Numbered from the stretch's first letter, positions 32,267 through 40,925 are shown. The stretch is DNA of 54,592 nucleotides from Bacillota bacterium (GCA_007122335.1 SKTZ01000064.1:1-54592), one strand, 5' to 3'. A program made the numbers and translations. The notes: generated by a model not told the origin, from the sequence alone.

Positions 32267-33634
32267 TCAACGTCGGCCTTTTATCAACTGTCCTCCTGAA
32301 TCTTTTCCAATAAAATCCCCGTCCCGAACCTTAACCTCGCCCCGGAGCATTGTAAGCCTGACCCTCCCTTTTATCTCCAATCCAGAAAAAGGCGAATATC
32401 CGGCCTCCGAGTGGAGATCTTCATCTTTTAAAACCCACCTGGGCTGGGGATCATAAACTACAATATCTGCATCCGAACCTATTTCCAGGCTTCCTTTCTG
32501 GGGGTATAGCCCGAATATTTTTGCCGGATTTTCACTTAAAACCCGAACCAGCCTCTCGACCGAAAAACGTTTGCTCTCCACACCGTAAGAATAGGTCAGG
32601 GGCAGCAGGGTTTCTACACCGGGTATACCTGGAAGAATTTCCAGGGCATTTTCTGCATTAAGTTTTCGTTCTTCAGTAAAAGCACAGTGGTCAGTAGCAA
32701 CAACATCAATACTCCCACCTGCAAGCCCCTTCCACAGGCATTCCCGGTCAGCTCCCCGCCTTAACGGGGGAGTCATAATATTCCTTGCAGCACGGGGATA
32801 ATTGAAAAGGTTCTCATCGAGCAGGAGATAATGAGGTGTTGTTTCGCCAAGCATGGGCAGGCCTCTATCCCTGGCTTCTGCCAAAACCTCCCAGGCTCCC
32901 CCGGTGGAAATGTGAACAATATACATCGGGCAATCGGTTTTCTCTACCATTCCCCTGAGCCACTTAACAGCCTCCACTTCAGCTTCTGCAGGACGGTGGC
33001 GGGAATGATATTTAAAATCTAAAAGCCCTGCCTTCCGGTAGCTTTCAGTCTTCTCTTCTATTATAGAATTATCCTCGGCATGAACAGTTACCAAAAGCCC
33101 GATTTCCTTACATTTTTTAAGGATATCGGGCCACAGGTTTTCCGCCAGCATATAGCCAGCATCGGGATAGGTTGTAAAAAGTTTAAGGGAGGTAATTCCC
33201 ATCGAAACAAGATCTTTTAATTCGGACAGGCGATCAACTGTAAAATGTTTATTTAAAACCAGGTGAAAGTGATAATCAACAGGGCATTGGGAAAAGACTT
33301 TTTTTCTTTTTTCAATGCTTGCTCCAATTGGCTCCTCCGGAAGAAAATCGGCATAGTCAATTACTGTTGTAACTCCTCCCCATAGAGCTGAAACCCCACC
33401 TGCACGGGGATCATCATCGCTAACCGTCCCCCGGGCTTCCAGCGAAAAATGAGTATGACTATCAATAATTCCCGGAAAAAGGTAACAGCCTTCCAGATCG
33501 AAAACTTCTTCCCCCTGCCGGGGTTCAAGTTGATTTCCAACTTCGGCAATCTTTTCCCCTACAACCCGAAGGTCTCCTTTTTGGGTTTTGGTTCCGGTCA
33601 CAATTTTGCCCTTTTTAAAAAGCATTGCGGTCAT
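32267..33634 (-). CDS. hyuA: HyuA-type hydantoinase/dihydropyrimidinase
   Basis: 455 aa cyclic amidase. Binuclear-metal ligands: HTH in GIIDSHTHFS (His 60, 62), the Lys to be carbamylated in GITSLKLFTTY (about 151), His residues in VHAEDN and MYIVHIST, and Asp in VVATDHCAF. It opens dihydropyrimidine-like or hydantoin-like rings. Next to a dihydropyrimidine-dehydrogenase-like pair (19.3-21.7 kb) it could hydrolyse a reduced purine ring, as HyuA is implicated to do in the E. coli cluster. ATG at 33634 is near AAGGA; GTG 33637 and ATG 33625 are alternatives. Confidence 0.92.
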   Translation of the reverse strand: MTAMLFKKGKIVTGTKTQKGDLRVVGEKIAEVGNQLEPRQGEEVFDLEGCYLFPGIIDSHTHFSLEARGTVSDDDPRAGGVSALWGGVTTVIDYADFLPEEPIGASIEKRKKVFSQCPVDYHFHLVLNKHFTVDRLSELKDLVSMGITSLKLFTTYPDAGYMLAENLWPDILKKCKEIGLLVTVHAEDNSIIEEKTESYRKAGLLDFKYHSRHRPAEAEVEAVKWLRGMVEKTDCPMYIVHISTGGAWEVLAEARDRGLPMLGETTPHYLLLDENLFNYPRAARNIMTPPLRRGADRECLWKGLAGGSIDVVATDHCAFTEERKLNAENALEILPGIPGVETLLPLTYSYGVESKRFSVERLVRVLSENPAKIFGLYPQKGSLEIGSDADIVVYDPQPRWVLKDEDLHSEAGYSPFSGLEIKGRVRLTMLRGEVKVRDGDFIGKDSGGQLIKGRR

Positions 33635-33642
33635 CACTTCCT

Positions 33643-34191
33643 TTAGAAATGAGGTGGAGTTATTGAAGAAACAAAAACCAGTTCATCTTCGCCAACATTG
33701 GTAATCTTGTGTGGGATTGAAGCGTAATAATAAATACTATCTCCCTCATCAAGATTGTATACCTTTTCCCCGATCTGAATCTCCATCTTACCCTTTATAA
33801 CCAGAGTGCACTCCTCCCCGTCGTGGGCCAGGGGTTTGGGACAGGTAAAAGATCCGGGAGGGATCCGCCCTTCCAGGACCTCCATCTTGCGGTTCAGGTC
33901 AGGAGAAAGGAGTTCAAAAGTCAACTCGTATTCTGGAAAACGCAGGGTTTTTCTCTTTTCCCGCCGGACCACCGGGTCATATTCGTGGGTATCAATCAGG
34001 AAATAGAAAATTGGGACTTCCAGGACTCGGGCAATTTCCCTGAGGGAAGTAATTGAAGGCTCAACCAGGTTTCGTTCAACCTGGGATAAAAAACTGGAGG
34101 TTTTACCAATCTTTTGGCTTACATCCTGCAGGCTCATCCCTTTTTCCCGTCTCTTTTCCCTGATTTTTTCCCCCAGGTGTCCATTTCTCAT
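33643..34191 (-). CDS. XRE-cupin transcriptional regulator of the purine operon
   Basis: 182 aa. The N-terminal lambda-repressor-like HTH covers residues 8-62 (MSLQDVSQKIGKTSSFLSQVE); the C-terminal cupin barrel begins near 105 (CTLVIKGKMEIQIGEKVYNL, IPHKITNVGEDE). Regulators of this type sense small amines, amino acids or purine intermediates. Its ATGA overlap with the ThrC-like gene and position inside the operon argue for auto- and local control, with the likely target being the control region at 39.2 kb. The inducer is unknown. Confidence 0.9.
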   Translation of the reverse strand: MRNGHLGEKIREKRREKGMSLQDVSQKIGKTSSFLSQVERNLVEPSITSLREIARVLEVPIFYFLIDTHEYDPVVRREKRKTLRFPEYELTFELLSPDLNRKMEVLEGRIPPGSFTCPKPLAHDGEECTLVIKGKMEIQIGEKVYNLDEGDSIYYYASIPHKITNVGEDELVFVSSITPPHF

Positions 34192-35438
34192 TGTTCTCTC
34201 AACTCCTCCTTACTCACTACTTCTTCCATGCGGGACAGATCGGGGGGGAGTTGGTATGGTTCCCCTGCGGCCTTGCGGGCGCTGTCAATGTCCTTTAACC
34301 CGTTGCCGGTTATTATTACTGCAACTTTTTGTCTTTTCCCGATAATTCCCTTCCGGACGGCACGCTTAATTCCCGCAAGCCCTGCTACACCTGCAGGCTC
34401 TCCAAATATTCCACTCTTACGTCCCAGAACCCTCATCATCTCCAGGATTTCCTCGTCTGGAACGTTAACCATTGCCCCTTCAGTCGCCTTGATGGCCCGG
34501 ATTGCCTTTTTCCAGTTGCGGGGATTACCAACCGCGATACTATCGGCTAGGGATCCTTCAGCACAGACCTGGAGGGGTTCCTTCTGTTTCCAGGCCCTGG
34601 TAATTGGAGCACAACCCTCAGCCTGAACCCCAAGCAGCCGGGGCTTATTTGCAATAAAACCGAGTTCCTGGAGGTCCTGCAGAGCTTTTCCCGCTCCGGC
34701 GATTGTACAGCCATCACCAACGGTAAGGACAATCCAGTCAGGCATCTTCCAATCCAGCTGTTCAGCAAGTTCCAGGACTGCCGTTTTCTTACCCTCCATC
34801 AGATAAGGATTTATGGCTGCATTGCGATTATACCAGTTCCAGCGCTTAATCGAAGATGCGGACAGGTCATAAGCCTCACTGTAACTCCCCTGGACTGAAA
34901 TAACCAGTGCTCCAAATATCATGAGCTGCGCGACCTTGCCGGAAGGGGCTCTTTTGGGAACAAATATTACTGCCTTAAGGCCACTCGCTGCAGCATTTCC
35001 CGCCAGGGAGGAAGCAGCGTTTCCGGTGGAAGAACAGGCCACAATTTTCTTCCCTGCTTCTTTGGCTTTAACCACCGCCAGGGAAGAAGCCCTGTCTTTT
35101 AAGGAACCAGTGGGGTTGAGTCCATCATCTTTTATCCAAATTTCTGTTAAACCCAGTTCAGATCCGAGGACCCTGTTCTGATAAACAGGAGTTCCACCCA
35201 CCCGAAGAGGTGGGCGGATAGTCCCCGGCTCTACAGGTAAAAGGGGTAAATAACGCCAGTGGCTGGAATCAGGATTATCAACAAGTTTTTTCTTGTCCCA
35301 ATTTCTGCGAATAATTTCATAATTGTACTCAACTTCCAGCAGTCCACTGTCACCGCATTCCGAACAAAGGTAACGGTCGGGCTCGGGTGAATAGCTTTTG
35401 CCACAGTTGGTACAGCTTAAACCCCGGACATTTTGCAT
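34188..35438 (-). CDS. Threonine synthase-like PLP enzyme, fold type II
   Basis: 416 aa. A zinc-ribbon-like start (CTNCGK at Cys 9/12 and CSECG at 25/28) is followed by the fold-II PLP core. The Schiff-base Lys is in PTGSLKDRAS (about 114), the phosphate-binding loop is in CSSTGNAASSLAG, and the C-terminus has VAVIITGNGLKD. The closest recognised family is threonine synthase. No homoserine pathway gene is nearby; the context is purine catabolism. It could instead be a beta-eliminating ammonia-lyase acting on a diaminopropionate-like product (inference). It is 13 nt downstream of the 488-aa PLP gene and overlaps the regulator by 4 nt. Confidence 0.85.
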   Translation of the reverse strand: MQNVRGLSCTNCGKSYSPEPDRYLCSECGDSGLLEVEYNYEIIRRNWDKKKLVDNPDSSHWRYLPLLPVEPGTIRPPLRVGGTPVYQNRVLGSELGLTEIWIKDDGLNPTGSLKDRASSLAVVKAKEAGKKIVACSSTGNAASSLAGNAAASGLKAVIFVPKRAPSGKVAQLMIFGALVISVQGSYSEAYDLSASSIKRWNWYNRNAAINPYLMEGKKTAVLELAEQLDWKMPDWIVLTVGDGCTIAGAGKALQDLQELGFIANKPRLLGVQAEGCAPITRAWKQKEPLQVCAEGSLADSIAVGNPRNWKKAIRAIKATEGAMVNVPDEEILEMMRVLGRKSGIFGEPAGVAGLAGIKRAVRKGIIGKRQKVAVIITGNGLKDIDSARKAAGEPYQLPPDLSRMEEVVSKEELREQ

Positions 35439-35451
35439 ATTATCCCCTTCC

Positions 35452-36918
35452 TTACAATAGACCGGTCTCCTTGTTAAATTCGGTTATGGCCCGGTCGATT
35501 TCTTCAGCCTGCTGGCGAAATTCGTTCCAGTAATTATCATAATCGTACCACTGGGCGTTCAGCTCATCCAGCTCTCTTCCCTGCTGTTCGATCCAGGTAA
35601 AATATTTAAGCTGGTGGATTCTCTTTTTCCCTATATAGGTCATTTCTTCCAGGAAGTCGATCCCCAGTCCCTGCAGGCTGCGGTGATAGGCAATAGCAGC
35701 AGCTTCGGCATTGAAATCACCATGTTTTTCCTGCATTTCTTCCAGACGAGATCCGTAAAGTTCCATGGAATCGGTGAAAACCGTCATAATTATATCCTGG
35801 CTACCCAGTTCATAATACTTGGCCATTTTAATAGCTCCGGCCAGGTTAGCCACACCGGAAATTCCTAGTAAATCCAGTTTCCCAATTATCTCCTTGGAAA
35901 CCCCCTGTCTTTCCAGGTAGCGTTTCCCTTCTTCATCGTTGAAGAGTCGAACTGCGGCCATAACATCGTTGTCATCAATACCTATAACCATATCGGTATT
36001 TCGGGCATTATGGATCCAGGGAACGTGCTTATCACCTATTCCTTCCAGGCGGTGGTCTCCATAACCATTCTGGAGTAGGGTGGGGCACTGCAGGGCTTCT
36101 CCCACCGCAAGGCGGCTCTCAGGGTAAATTTCTTTGAGAAACTCCCCGGCCCCCATGGTTCCGGCTGAACCGGTTGTGAGAACTGTTCCCGCCAGCCGAT
36201 CTTCGGGGCCCATCTCATCCCGGAGGACTTCAGCCATGGCATTTCCAGTTACTTCATAGTGCCAGAGATGGTTGCCAAGTTCTTCAAACTGGTTAAAGAT
36301 AACAATATTATCCCTGGTTCGACGCAATTCCCAGCATTTATCAAAAATCTCTTTAACATTGCTCTCCGTTCCCGGAGTTCCTATAACCTCCCCGGCTATC
36401 CGGGAGAGCCATTCGAATCTTTCCCTGCTCATCCCTTCGGGAAGAATTGCAATGGATTCGCAGCCCAGAAGCTGGGAGTTGTAGGCCCCTCCCCGGCAGT
36501 AATTTCCCGTTGAGGGCCAGACAGCTTTTTCCCTCGTTGGATCAAACTGACCGGTAATCAAACGGGGAACGAGACAGCCAAAAGTAGCTCCCACTTTATG
36601 GGCTCCTGTTGGGAACCACTTCCCTACAATCCCAATTATCCGGGCAGGCACACCGGATATTTCCGGGGGGATCTCAAGATAATTGACGCCCCCGAAAAGA
36701 CCGCCATCCTCTATTGGCTCGTTTTTCCAGGTAATCCGAAAAAGGTTTAGGCTATTTACGTCCCACAGTCCAACTCCACGCAGTTTTTCTTTGATTTTTT
36801 CGGGTATTAATTCCGGGTTTTTCTGCTGGGCCATGGTGGGAATTAAAACCTGTTTTTCCCGGGCCCGTTCAATTGCATTTTTCCGTCCTTCTGGATTAAT
36901 AGTTAAATCGATTCTCAT
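35452..36918 (-). CDS. Large fold-type-II PLP enzyme (cysteine synthase-like), 488 aa
   Basis: The PLP Lys is in FPTGAHKVGATF (about 108). The phosphate-binding SGNYCRGG-type loop appears as STGNYCRGGAYN and the Gly-rich GSAGTMGAGEF lies in the middle. The protein is longer than YgeX (about 400 aa) and lacks its KDES...NAFK active-site string, so it is not YgeX. A C-terminal extension is rich in aromatic and acidic residues (YDYDNYWNEFR). The substrate is unknown. It overlaps ygeW in ATGA and precedes the ThrC-like gene, making a pair of different PLP enzymes where the E. coli cluster has one. The start follows GGGAGGGAG. Confidence 0.85.
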   Translation of the reverse strand: MRIDLTINPEGRKNAIERAREKQVLIPTMAQQKNPELIPEKIKEKLRGVGLWDVNSLNLFRITWKNEPIEDGGLFGGVNYLEIPPEISGVPARIIGIVGKWFPTGAHKVGATFGCLVPRLITGQFDPTREKAVWPSTGNYCRGGAYNSQLLGCESIAILPEGMSRERFEWLSRIAGEVIGTPGTESNVKEIFDKCWELRRTRDNIVIFNQFEELGNHLWHYEVTGNAMAEVLRDEMGPEDRLAGTVLTTGSAGTMGAGEFLKEIYPESRLAVGEALQCPTLLQNGYGDHRLEGIGDKHVPWIHNARNTDMVIGIDDNDVMAAVRLFNDEEGKRYLERQGVSKEIIGKLDLLGISGVANLAGAIKMAKYYELGSQDIIMTVFTDSMELYGSRLEEMQEKHGDFNAEAAAIAYHRSLQGLGIDFLEEMTYIGKKRIHQLKYFTWIEQQGRELDELNAQWYDYDNYWNEFRQQAEEIDRAITEFNKETGLL

Positions 36919-37922
36919 GGTCTCCCTCCCATTGTAAGAGCCATAATAGCTTTCGCTGTATGCAAGCGGTTTTCTGCTTCGTCATAAACAATTGACTGGG
37001 GTCCATCAATTACCGGATCGGTTACCTCGTTACCCCTATCCGCAGGAAGAGCGTGCATGTAATAGGCGTTTTTATCAGCCAGGCCCATTCTCCTCTCATC
37101 GCATATCCAGTCCTTGTTTTTCTCCAGGTTTTCCTTCATCTGAGCTTTTCCCTCTTCACTGTAAGGATCCTCAACTCCCAGGAAACCTCCCCAGCTCTTG
37201 GGAATTACAATCTGGGCATCAGCAAAACCCTCGTCCATATCATGGGTTATTCTGAGTTTACCTCCACTATCTTCTGCATTCTTTTTAGCCTGTTCCATAA
37301 TGGGCTCCATTAGAGGAAACTCCCGGGGATAAGCAAAGGTAACATCCATGCCGTAACGGCTGAAAAGTAGGGCCTGGGTTTGGGGCACTGAAAGAGGCTT
37401 GGCATGGCTGGTAGCATAAGCCCAGGAAATCGTAATTTTCACACCCCTGGGATCTCCCAGTTTTTCCCGTATTGTCATCAAATCTGCCAACCCCTGCAGG
37501 GGGTGGTAAAAATCGTCCTGCATATTAATTATAGGAATATCGGAGTTTTCGGCCAGGGTTCTTAAGTACTTGTTGCCTATTCCATAATCACAATAACGGA
37601 TAGCGATCCCGTGTCCAAAACGGGACAGCACTTTAGCAGTGTCCCGGGCAACCTCCCCGTGGGAAATCTGAAGTTTGTCGGGAGTCAGGTCGTGGGCATG
37701 GCCTCCCAGTTGAGTCATACCAGCTTCAATCGAATTCCGGGTTCTGGTGGATTGTTCGAAAAACATCATAAAAAGGGTTCTTGCCCGCAGGATATGGTCT
37801 GTATAGTCATTCTGGGCAAATTTCAGCTTGAATTCCCTGGATAGATCAAACACCGTTTCCAGCTGATCTTTGGACCATTCCTGGGTAGTAATAAAGTCTT
37901 TTCCTCTAAAAATCGTATTCAT
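36915..37922 (-). CDS. ygeW: YgeW-type (knotted) carbamoyltransferase
   Basis: 335 aa transcarbamylase fold. The carbamoyl-phosphate loop is STRTR (residues 58-62, in FFEQSTRTRNS), and the second signature HPLQ is at 140-143 (FYHPLQGLADLMTI). The C-terminal half has an unusual SWGGFLG segment of this subgroup. YgeW-like proteins are implicated in anaerobic purine catabolism; run in reverse the reaction would release carbamoyl phosphate, which can make ATP. A carbamate kinase is not in the window. It lies 25 nt after ygeY and overlaps the next gene by 4 nt. Confidence 0.9.
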   Translation of the reverse strand: MNTIFRGKDFITTQEWSKDQLETVFDLSREFKLKFAQNDYTDHILRARTLFMMFFEQSTRTRNSIEAGMTQLGGHAHDLTPDKLQISHGEVARDTAKVLSRFGHGIAIRYCDYGIGNKYLRTLAENSDIPIINMQDDFYHPLQGLADLMTIREKLGDPRGVKITISWAYATSHAKPLSVPQTQALLFSRYGMDVTFAYPREFPLMEPIMEQAKKNAEDSGGKLRITHDMDEGFADAQIVIPKSWGGFLGVEDPYSEEGKAQMKENLEKNKDWICDERRMGLADKNAYYMHALPADRGNEVTDPVIDGPQSIVYDEAENRLHTAKAIMALTMGGRP

Positions 37923-37946
37923 TACGACACCTCCATTATTTTTTCC

Positions 37947-39140
37947 CTAAACCTGATGGGGTAAATGTGCGTAAAAAGCTGCTGCCTGCCAGAGATCCTC
38001 TATCGGAACCTGGTCATTGACAGTGTGGGCATAAATTTCATTACCAGGACCAAAACCAATACAGGGAATATCCAAAAGACCCATTATCGCCACACCATTT
38101 GTGCTGAAATTCCACTTGTCCACCTTGGGCTCTTTTTCGAACAATTCTTTGAAGGCCCGGACCGAGTTTTCAATCACTGGATGTTGGGGCGGAACAACCC
38201 AGGTGGGATAATACTTTTCTGTTGGATAGACCAGACCTGTATAGCTGGGTGTTTCATAATGAAGCATTTCCACCCGGGCTTCAGTACCCGCTTTTTCAAT
38301 TACCTCTTTAACTTGGTTTATTGCAAGTTCTTTATCTTCACCATCTGTAAGGCGCCGATCCAGGTAGGCCACGGTTCGATTGGGTACAGCATTCAGGCTG
38401 GGTGTTTCGTTGGTTATATGGGTCATGGTTATAGTTCCCTTCCCCAGAAACTCATCTACATGTAAAAGGGGGTTAAGTTCTTTGATTCCCTGGATTATCG
38501 GTCCCATTTTGTAGATCGAATTAATTCCTCGTTCCGGGGCACTCCCGTGACAGGAAACTCCTTCGGTTATAACTTTCATTTCCATCCTGCCCCGCTGGCC
38601 CCGGTATATGTTTAAGTCAGTTGGTTCAGTTACAACAACAAATTCAGGATTGAGCCCTCCCTCCTTTACAATATACTGCCAGCACAAACCATCACAGTCT
38701 TCCTCCTGGACGGTTCCCACAAAATATATACTGAAATCTTTGTGCAGGTTTAAATCTTTAATAACCTTGCCGGCGTAAACCATTGCAGCCATTCCGCTTT
38801 TCTGGTCACAGGCCCCCCGACCATAGATTATCGCATCCTCCATCTTTCCTGCAAAAGGATCCCACTGCCATTCATCCGGGTTACCCACTCCCACACAATC
38901 AATATGAGCGTCATAGGCAATTACCCTTTCCCCTGAACCAATTCGACCCAGGATATTTCCCATCGGATCAATGGTAACATCGTCAAAACCAACTTTCTCC
39001 ATTTCCTCTTTTATCCTCTGGATCACTTCTTTTTCCTTGCAACTCTCACTGGGAATGGCCACAATATCCCGCAAGAACTGCACCATTTCCGGTTCATAGC
39101 TTTTCGCCCTTTCCTTAATCTTTTTTGCTATCTCCTGCAT
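37947..39140 (-). CDS. ygeY: YgeY-type M20 metallohydrolase
   Basis: 397 aa. M20-family metal sites: HID in YDAHIDCVGVG (His 79, Asp 81), GRGACDQKSGMAAM (Asp 112), and the catalytic EE in VGTVQEEDCDG (146-147). A family-typical His occurs near the end (NEIYAHTVNDQVPIE). YgeY is predicted to hydrolyse an acyl/carbamoyl-amino acid; family name links it to selenium metabolism. It is the first gene of the purine operon, with an AT-rich leader of about 250 nt upstream. Confidence 0.92.
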   Translation of the reverse strand: MQEIAKKIKERAKSYEPEMVQFLRDIVAIPSESCKEKEVIQRIKEEMEKVGFDDVTIDPMGNILGRIGSGERVIAYDAHIDCVGVGNPDEWQWDPFAGKMEDAIIYGRGACDQKSGMAAMVYAGKVIKDLNLHKDFSIYFVGTVQEEDCDGLCWQYIVKEGGLNPEFVVVTEPTDLNIYRGQRGRMEMKVITEGVSCHGSAPERGINSIYKMGPIIQGIKELNPLLHVDEFLGKGTITMTHITNETPSLNAVPNRTVAYLDRRLTDGEDKELAINQVKEVIEKAGTEARVEMLHYETPSYTGLVYPTEKYYPTWVVPPQHPVIENSVRAFKELFEKEPKVDKWNFSTNGVAIMGLLDIPCIGFGPGNEIYAHTVNDQVPIEDLWQAAAFYAHLPHQV

Positions 39141-39200
39141 CTCTTTTTGGGCCCCCTATTTAAAGTTATAGTTAATATTCAATATGGGACTTCAATATAA

Positions 39201-39228
39201 ATTAAATATTTCCTGCTCTTTTTTTCAA
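39201..39228 (-). promoter_or_regulatory. Candidate promoter of the purine operon
   Basis: Read on minus: TTGAAA (39223-39228), a 16-nt spacer, TTTAAT (39201-39206), about 60 nt before the ATG at 39140. A TTGACA at 39234-39239 is nearby but has no -10 at proper spacing. The surrounding 39141-39320 is very AT-rich and shows no gene. Confidence 0.4.
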
Positions 39229-39321
39229 TTCTCTGTCAATTTAAAATTGTTCATTTTCCAATTATTGTTAACTTAAAAAACCTTATTCTCTTATGGTAAA
39301 ACGGTGGCCGGGTTTAAGTAA

Positions 39322-39378
39322 AAATAAAAACTCCCCGGAAAGCGGAGATTGGTTTTCCAATCTCAAGGTTCCGGGGAG
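39322..39378 (-). terminator. Compound-hairpin terminator of the S41-like gene
   Basis: An outer stem CTCCCCGGAA/TTCCGGGGAG encloses an inner stem GAGATTGG/CCAATCTC with an AAAA loop, followed on minus by a T-rich tract. It lies 15 nt past the stop at 39393 and isolates the purine operon from the genes upstream. Confidence 0.85.
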
Positions 39379-39392
39379 AAAAAATTATTCTT

Positions 39393-40925
39393 TTATTCCA
39401 CTTCAATCAATTCTTTTACAGCTTCATGGTATGGGTCAATTCCTTCAATAAGGTGTTCCCTTCGCCAGTCCACCTCATGGTGGGGAGCTACACCCTTTCC
39501 AAACAGCTGAACCTCACCTTTCCGCCAGAAATCACCGAAAGAATAATTTACCTGTCCTTCGGAAATTCTCATGGAAAGAGATTCCCCTGCAGACCCTGCA
39601 GTGGGGCATCCCACTATTGTGCCCCTTCCACTATCTTTAAAAGCGGCAATAAATAATTCTGCATTACCCATGTTAATCGTGTCTACCAGTAGAATTACTT
39701 CTCCAGTAAAAACGGGCTCCCGAGGTTGGATGTCGTAGTTAAAAGTCGACCTCCAGGCCTTGTGAGGCAGTCGGGAAGGGTATTTTTCTTCTCCGTACTC
39801 CAACCTTTCGCTAAAAAATCGACCCGCAATTAACTCCGCGAGATAAAGGCTCCCTCCCCGGTTTTCCCGCAGGTCTAGGACCACGAATTCTTTATCCAGA
39901 TATTGATTGAGGGCGTTATCAAAATCTCCCAGCAGATCTGGGGCAAGCTGGGTGAAAAACGTGTTGATTTCGATCAGAACGGCGTTTTCTGCGAGCTCTT
40001 CCACAACAAGGTAAGCTGATTGAGTTTCCCCGTAATATTCATCATCCCATTTAATATTTCGGGTAATTTCTTCTCCAGCAGGGGTTTCATAAACTATTTC
40101 TATTTCTTCTTCCGGCCCCAGTGTTAAAAGCCTGGAATAACTGTTGTATTCCTTGAGCTGTGGCGAAGAAGCACGTAATTCCTTTTCAGTGATTGACCCG
40201 ATGTATTCCTCGACTTCCATTCCTTCTCTTTTTATTATCCGGGCACCCGGTTCCAGGCCCTCGTAATTCGCCCCGGATCTTACCCAGACCAACAGAGCCT
40301 GGCCATCAATCTTTCTTACCAGGCCCAGCCAGCGGTCTTCCAGAGGCAGGTTATCACTAAAAACACCGACCCCCGGGTCATTGAGTTCTCCCAAAAATTG
40401 TTGGGTCAGCGGGTAGAATTCATCAGGAAAGCTGCTCTGGGCAAAAAGAGGACGATACTTTTCCTCCAGTTCATCCCAGTCAACTTGATAGGCATAATTA
40501 GAACTTAAAATTCTGAACATCCTGTTAAAATTGGCTTCAGAAGTCCCCCTGATTGGCGGGAAAATCCCCAGGAGATAGAGCTGAATGATGATCAGAATTA
40601 ACAGGACTCCGATTATTCCTCTGCGCCCTAAGCGAAGGTTTTTTTCAAGGCGTGCAGCTTCCTTTTTCCTGCCAATAACGGATAGGAATTTATGCCTGGT
40701 GGTTAAAGATAGGTTAATTATTCCAACTAGCAGTCCCCCGAGGAACTGAACCAGGGAATTATCAATTTCCAGAGGCCCGAAAAATAAAAACCAGCCCAGG
40801 AGAAAACCGAGAAAAAAATGGAATCCGATAATAAAGCCGGTCTTAATTACCTCTCTGCGGTTTTGCTTAAACCACTTGTTAAAACGCTTTTTTTCTTTTT
40901 CCGAAAACTTTTCAGTTATTTTCAT
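39393..40925 (-). CDS. S41-protease-like membrane protein lacking catalytic residues
   Basis: 510 aa. Three hydrophobic helices in the first 130 residues are followed by an S41 (C-terminal processing protease) fold: VVLDLRENRGGSLYLAELIAGRFF and GEVILLVDTINMGNAELFIAAF. At the catalytic Ser position (SASASE in Tsp) it reads NMGNAE, so Ser is Gly, and the Lys position of GKGTVQ reads AGSAGE, so Lys is Ser. It is thus probably a non-enzymatic homologue (scaffold or peptide sensor) or uses other residues. No clear PDZ domain is seen. An intact CtpA is encoded at 47.2-48.5 kb. It lies downstream of uvrA, whose terminator precedes it. Confidence 0.75.
   Translation of the reverse strand: MKITEKFSEKEKKRFNKWFKQNRREVIKTGFIIGFHFFLGFLLGWFLFFGPLEIDNSLVQFLGGLLVGIINLSLTTRHKFLSVIGRKKEAARLEKNLRLGRRGIIGVLLILIIIQLYLLGIFPPIRGTSEANFNRMFRILSSNYAYQVDWDELEEKYRPLFAQSSFPDEFYPLTQQFLGELNDPGVGVFSDNLPLEDRWLGLVRKIDGQALLVWVRSGANYEGLEPGARIIKREGMEVEEYIGSITEKELRASSPQLKEYNSYSRLLTLGPEEEIEIVYETPAGEEITRNIKWDDEYYGETQSAYLVVEELAENAVLIEINTFFTQLAPDLLGDFDNALNQYLDKEFVVLDLRENRGGSLYLAELIAGRFFSERLEYGEEKYPSRLPHKAWRSTFNYDIQPREPVFTGEVILLVDTINMGNAELFIAAFKDSGRGTIVGCPTAGSAGESLSMRISEGQVNYSFGDFWRKGEVQLFGKGVAPHHEVDWRREHLIEGIDPYHEAVKELIEVE

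Noticed and set aside
35452-36918. YgeX (diaminopropionate ammonia-lyase)
   Set aside because: Too long and lacks the YgeX active-site string; called only as a fold-II PLP enzyme.
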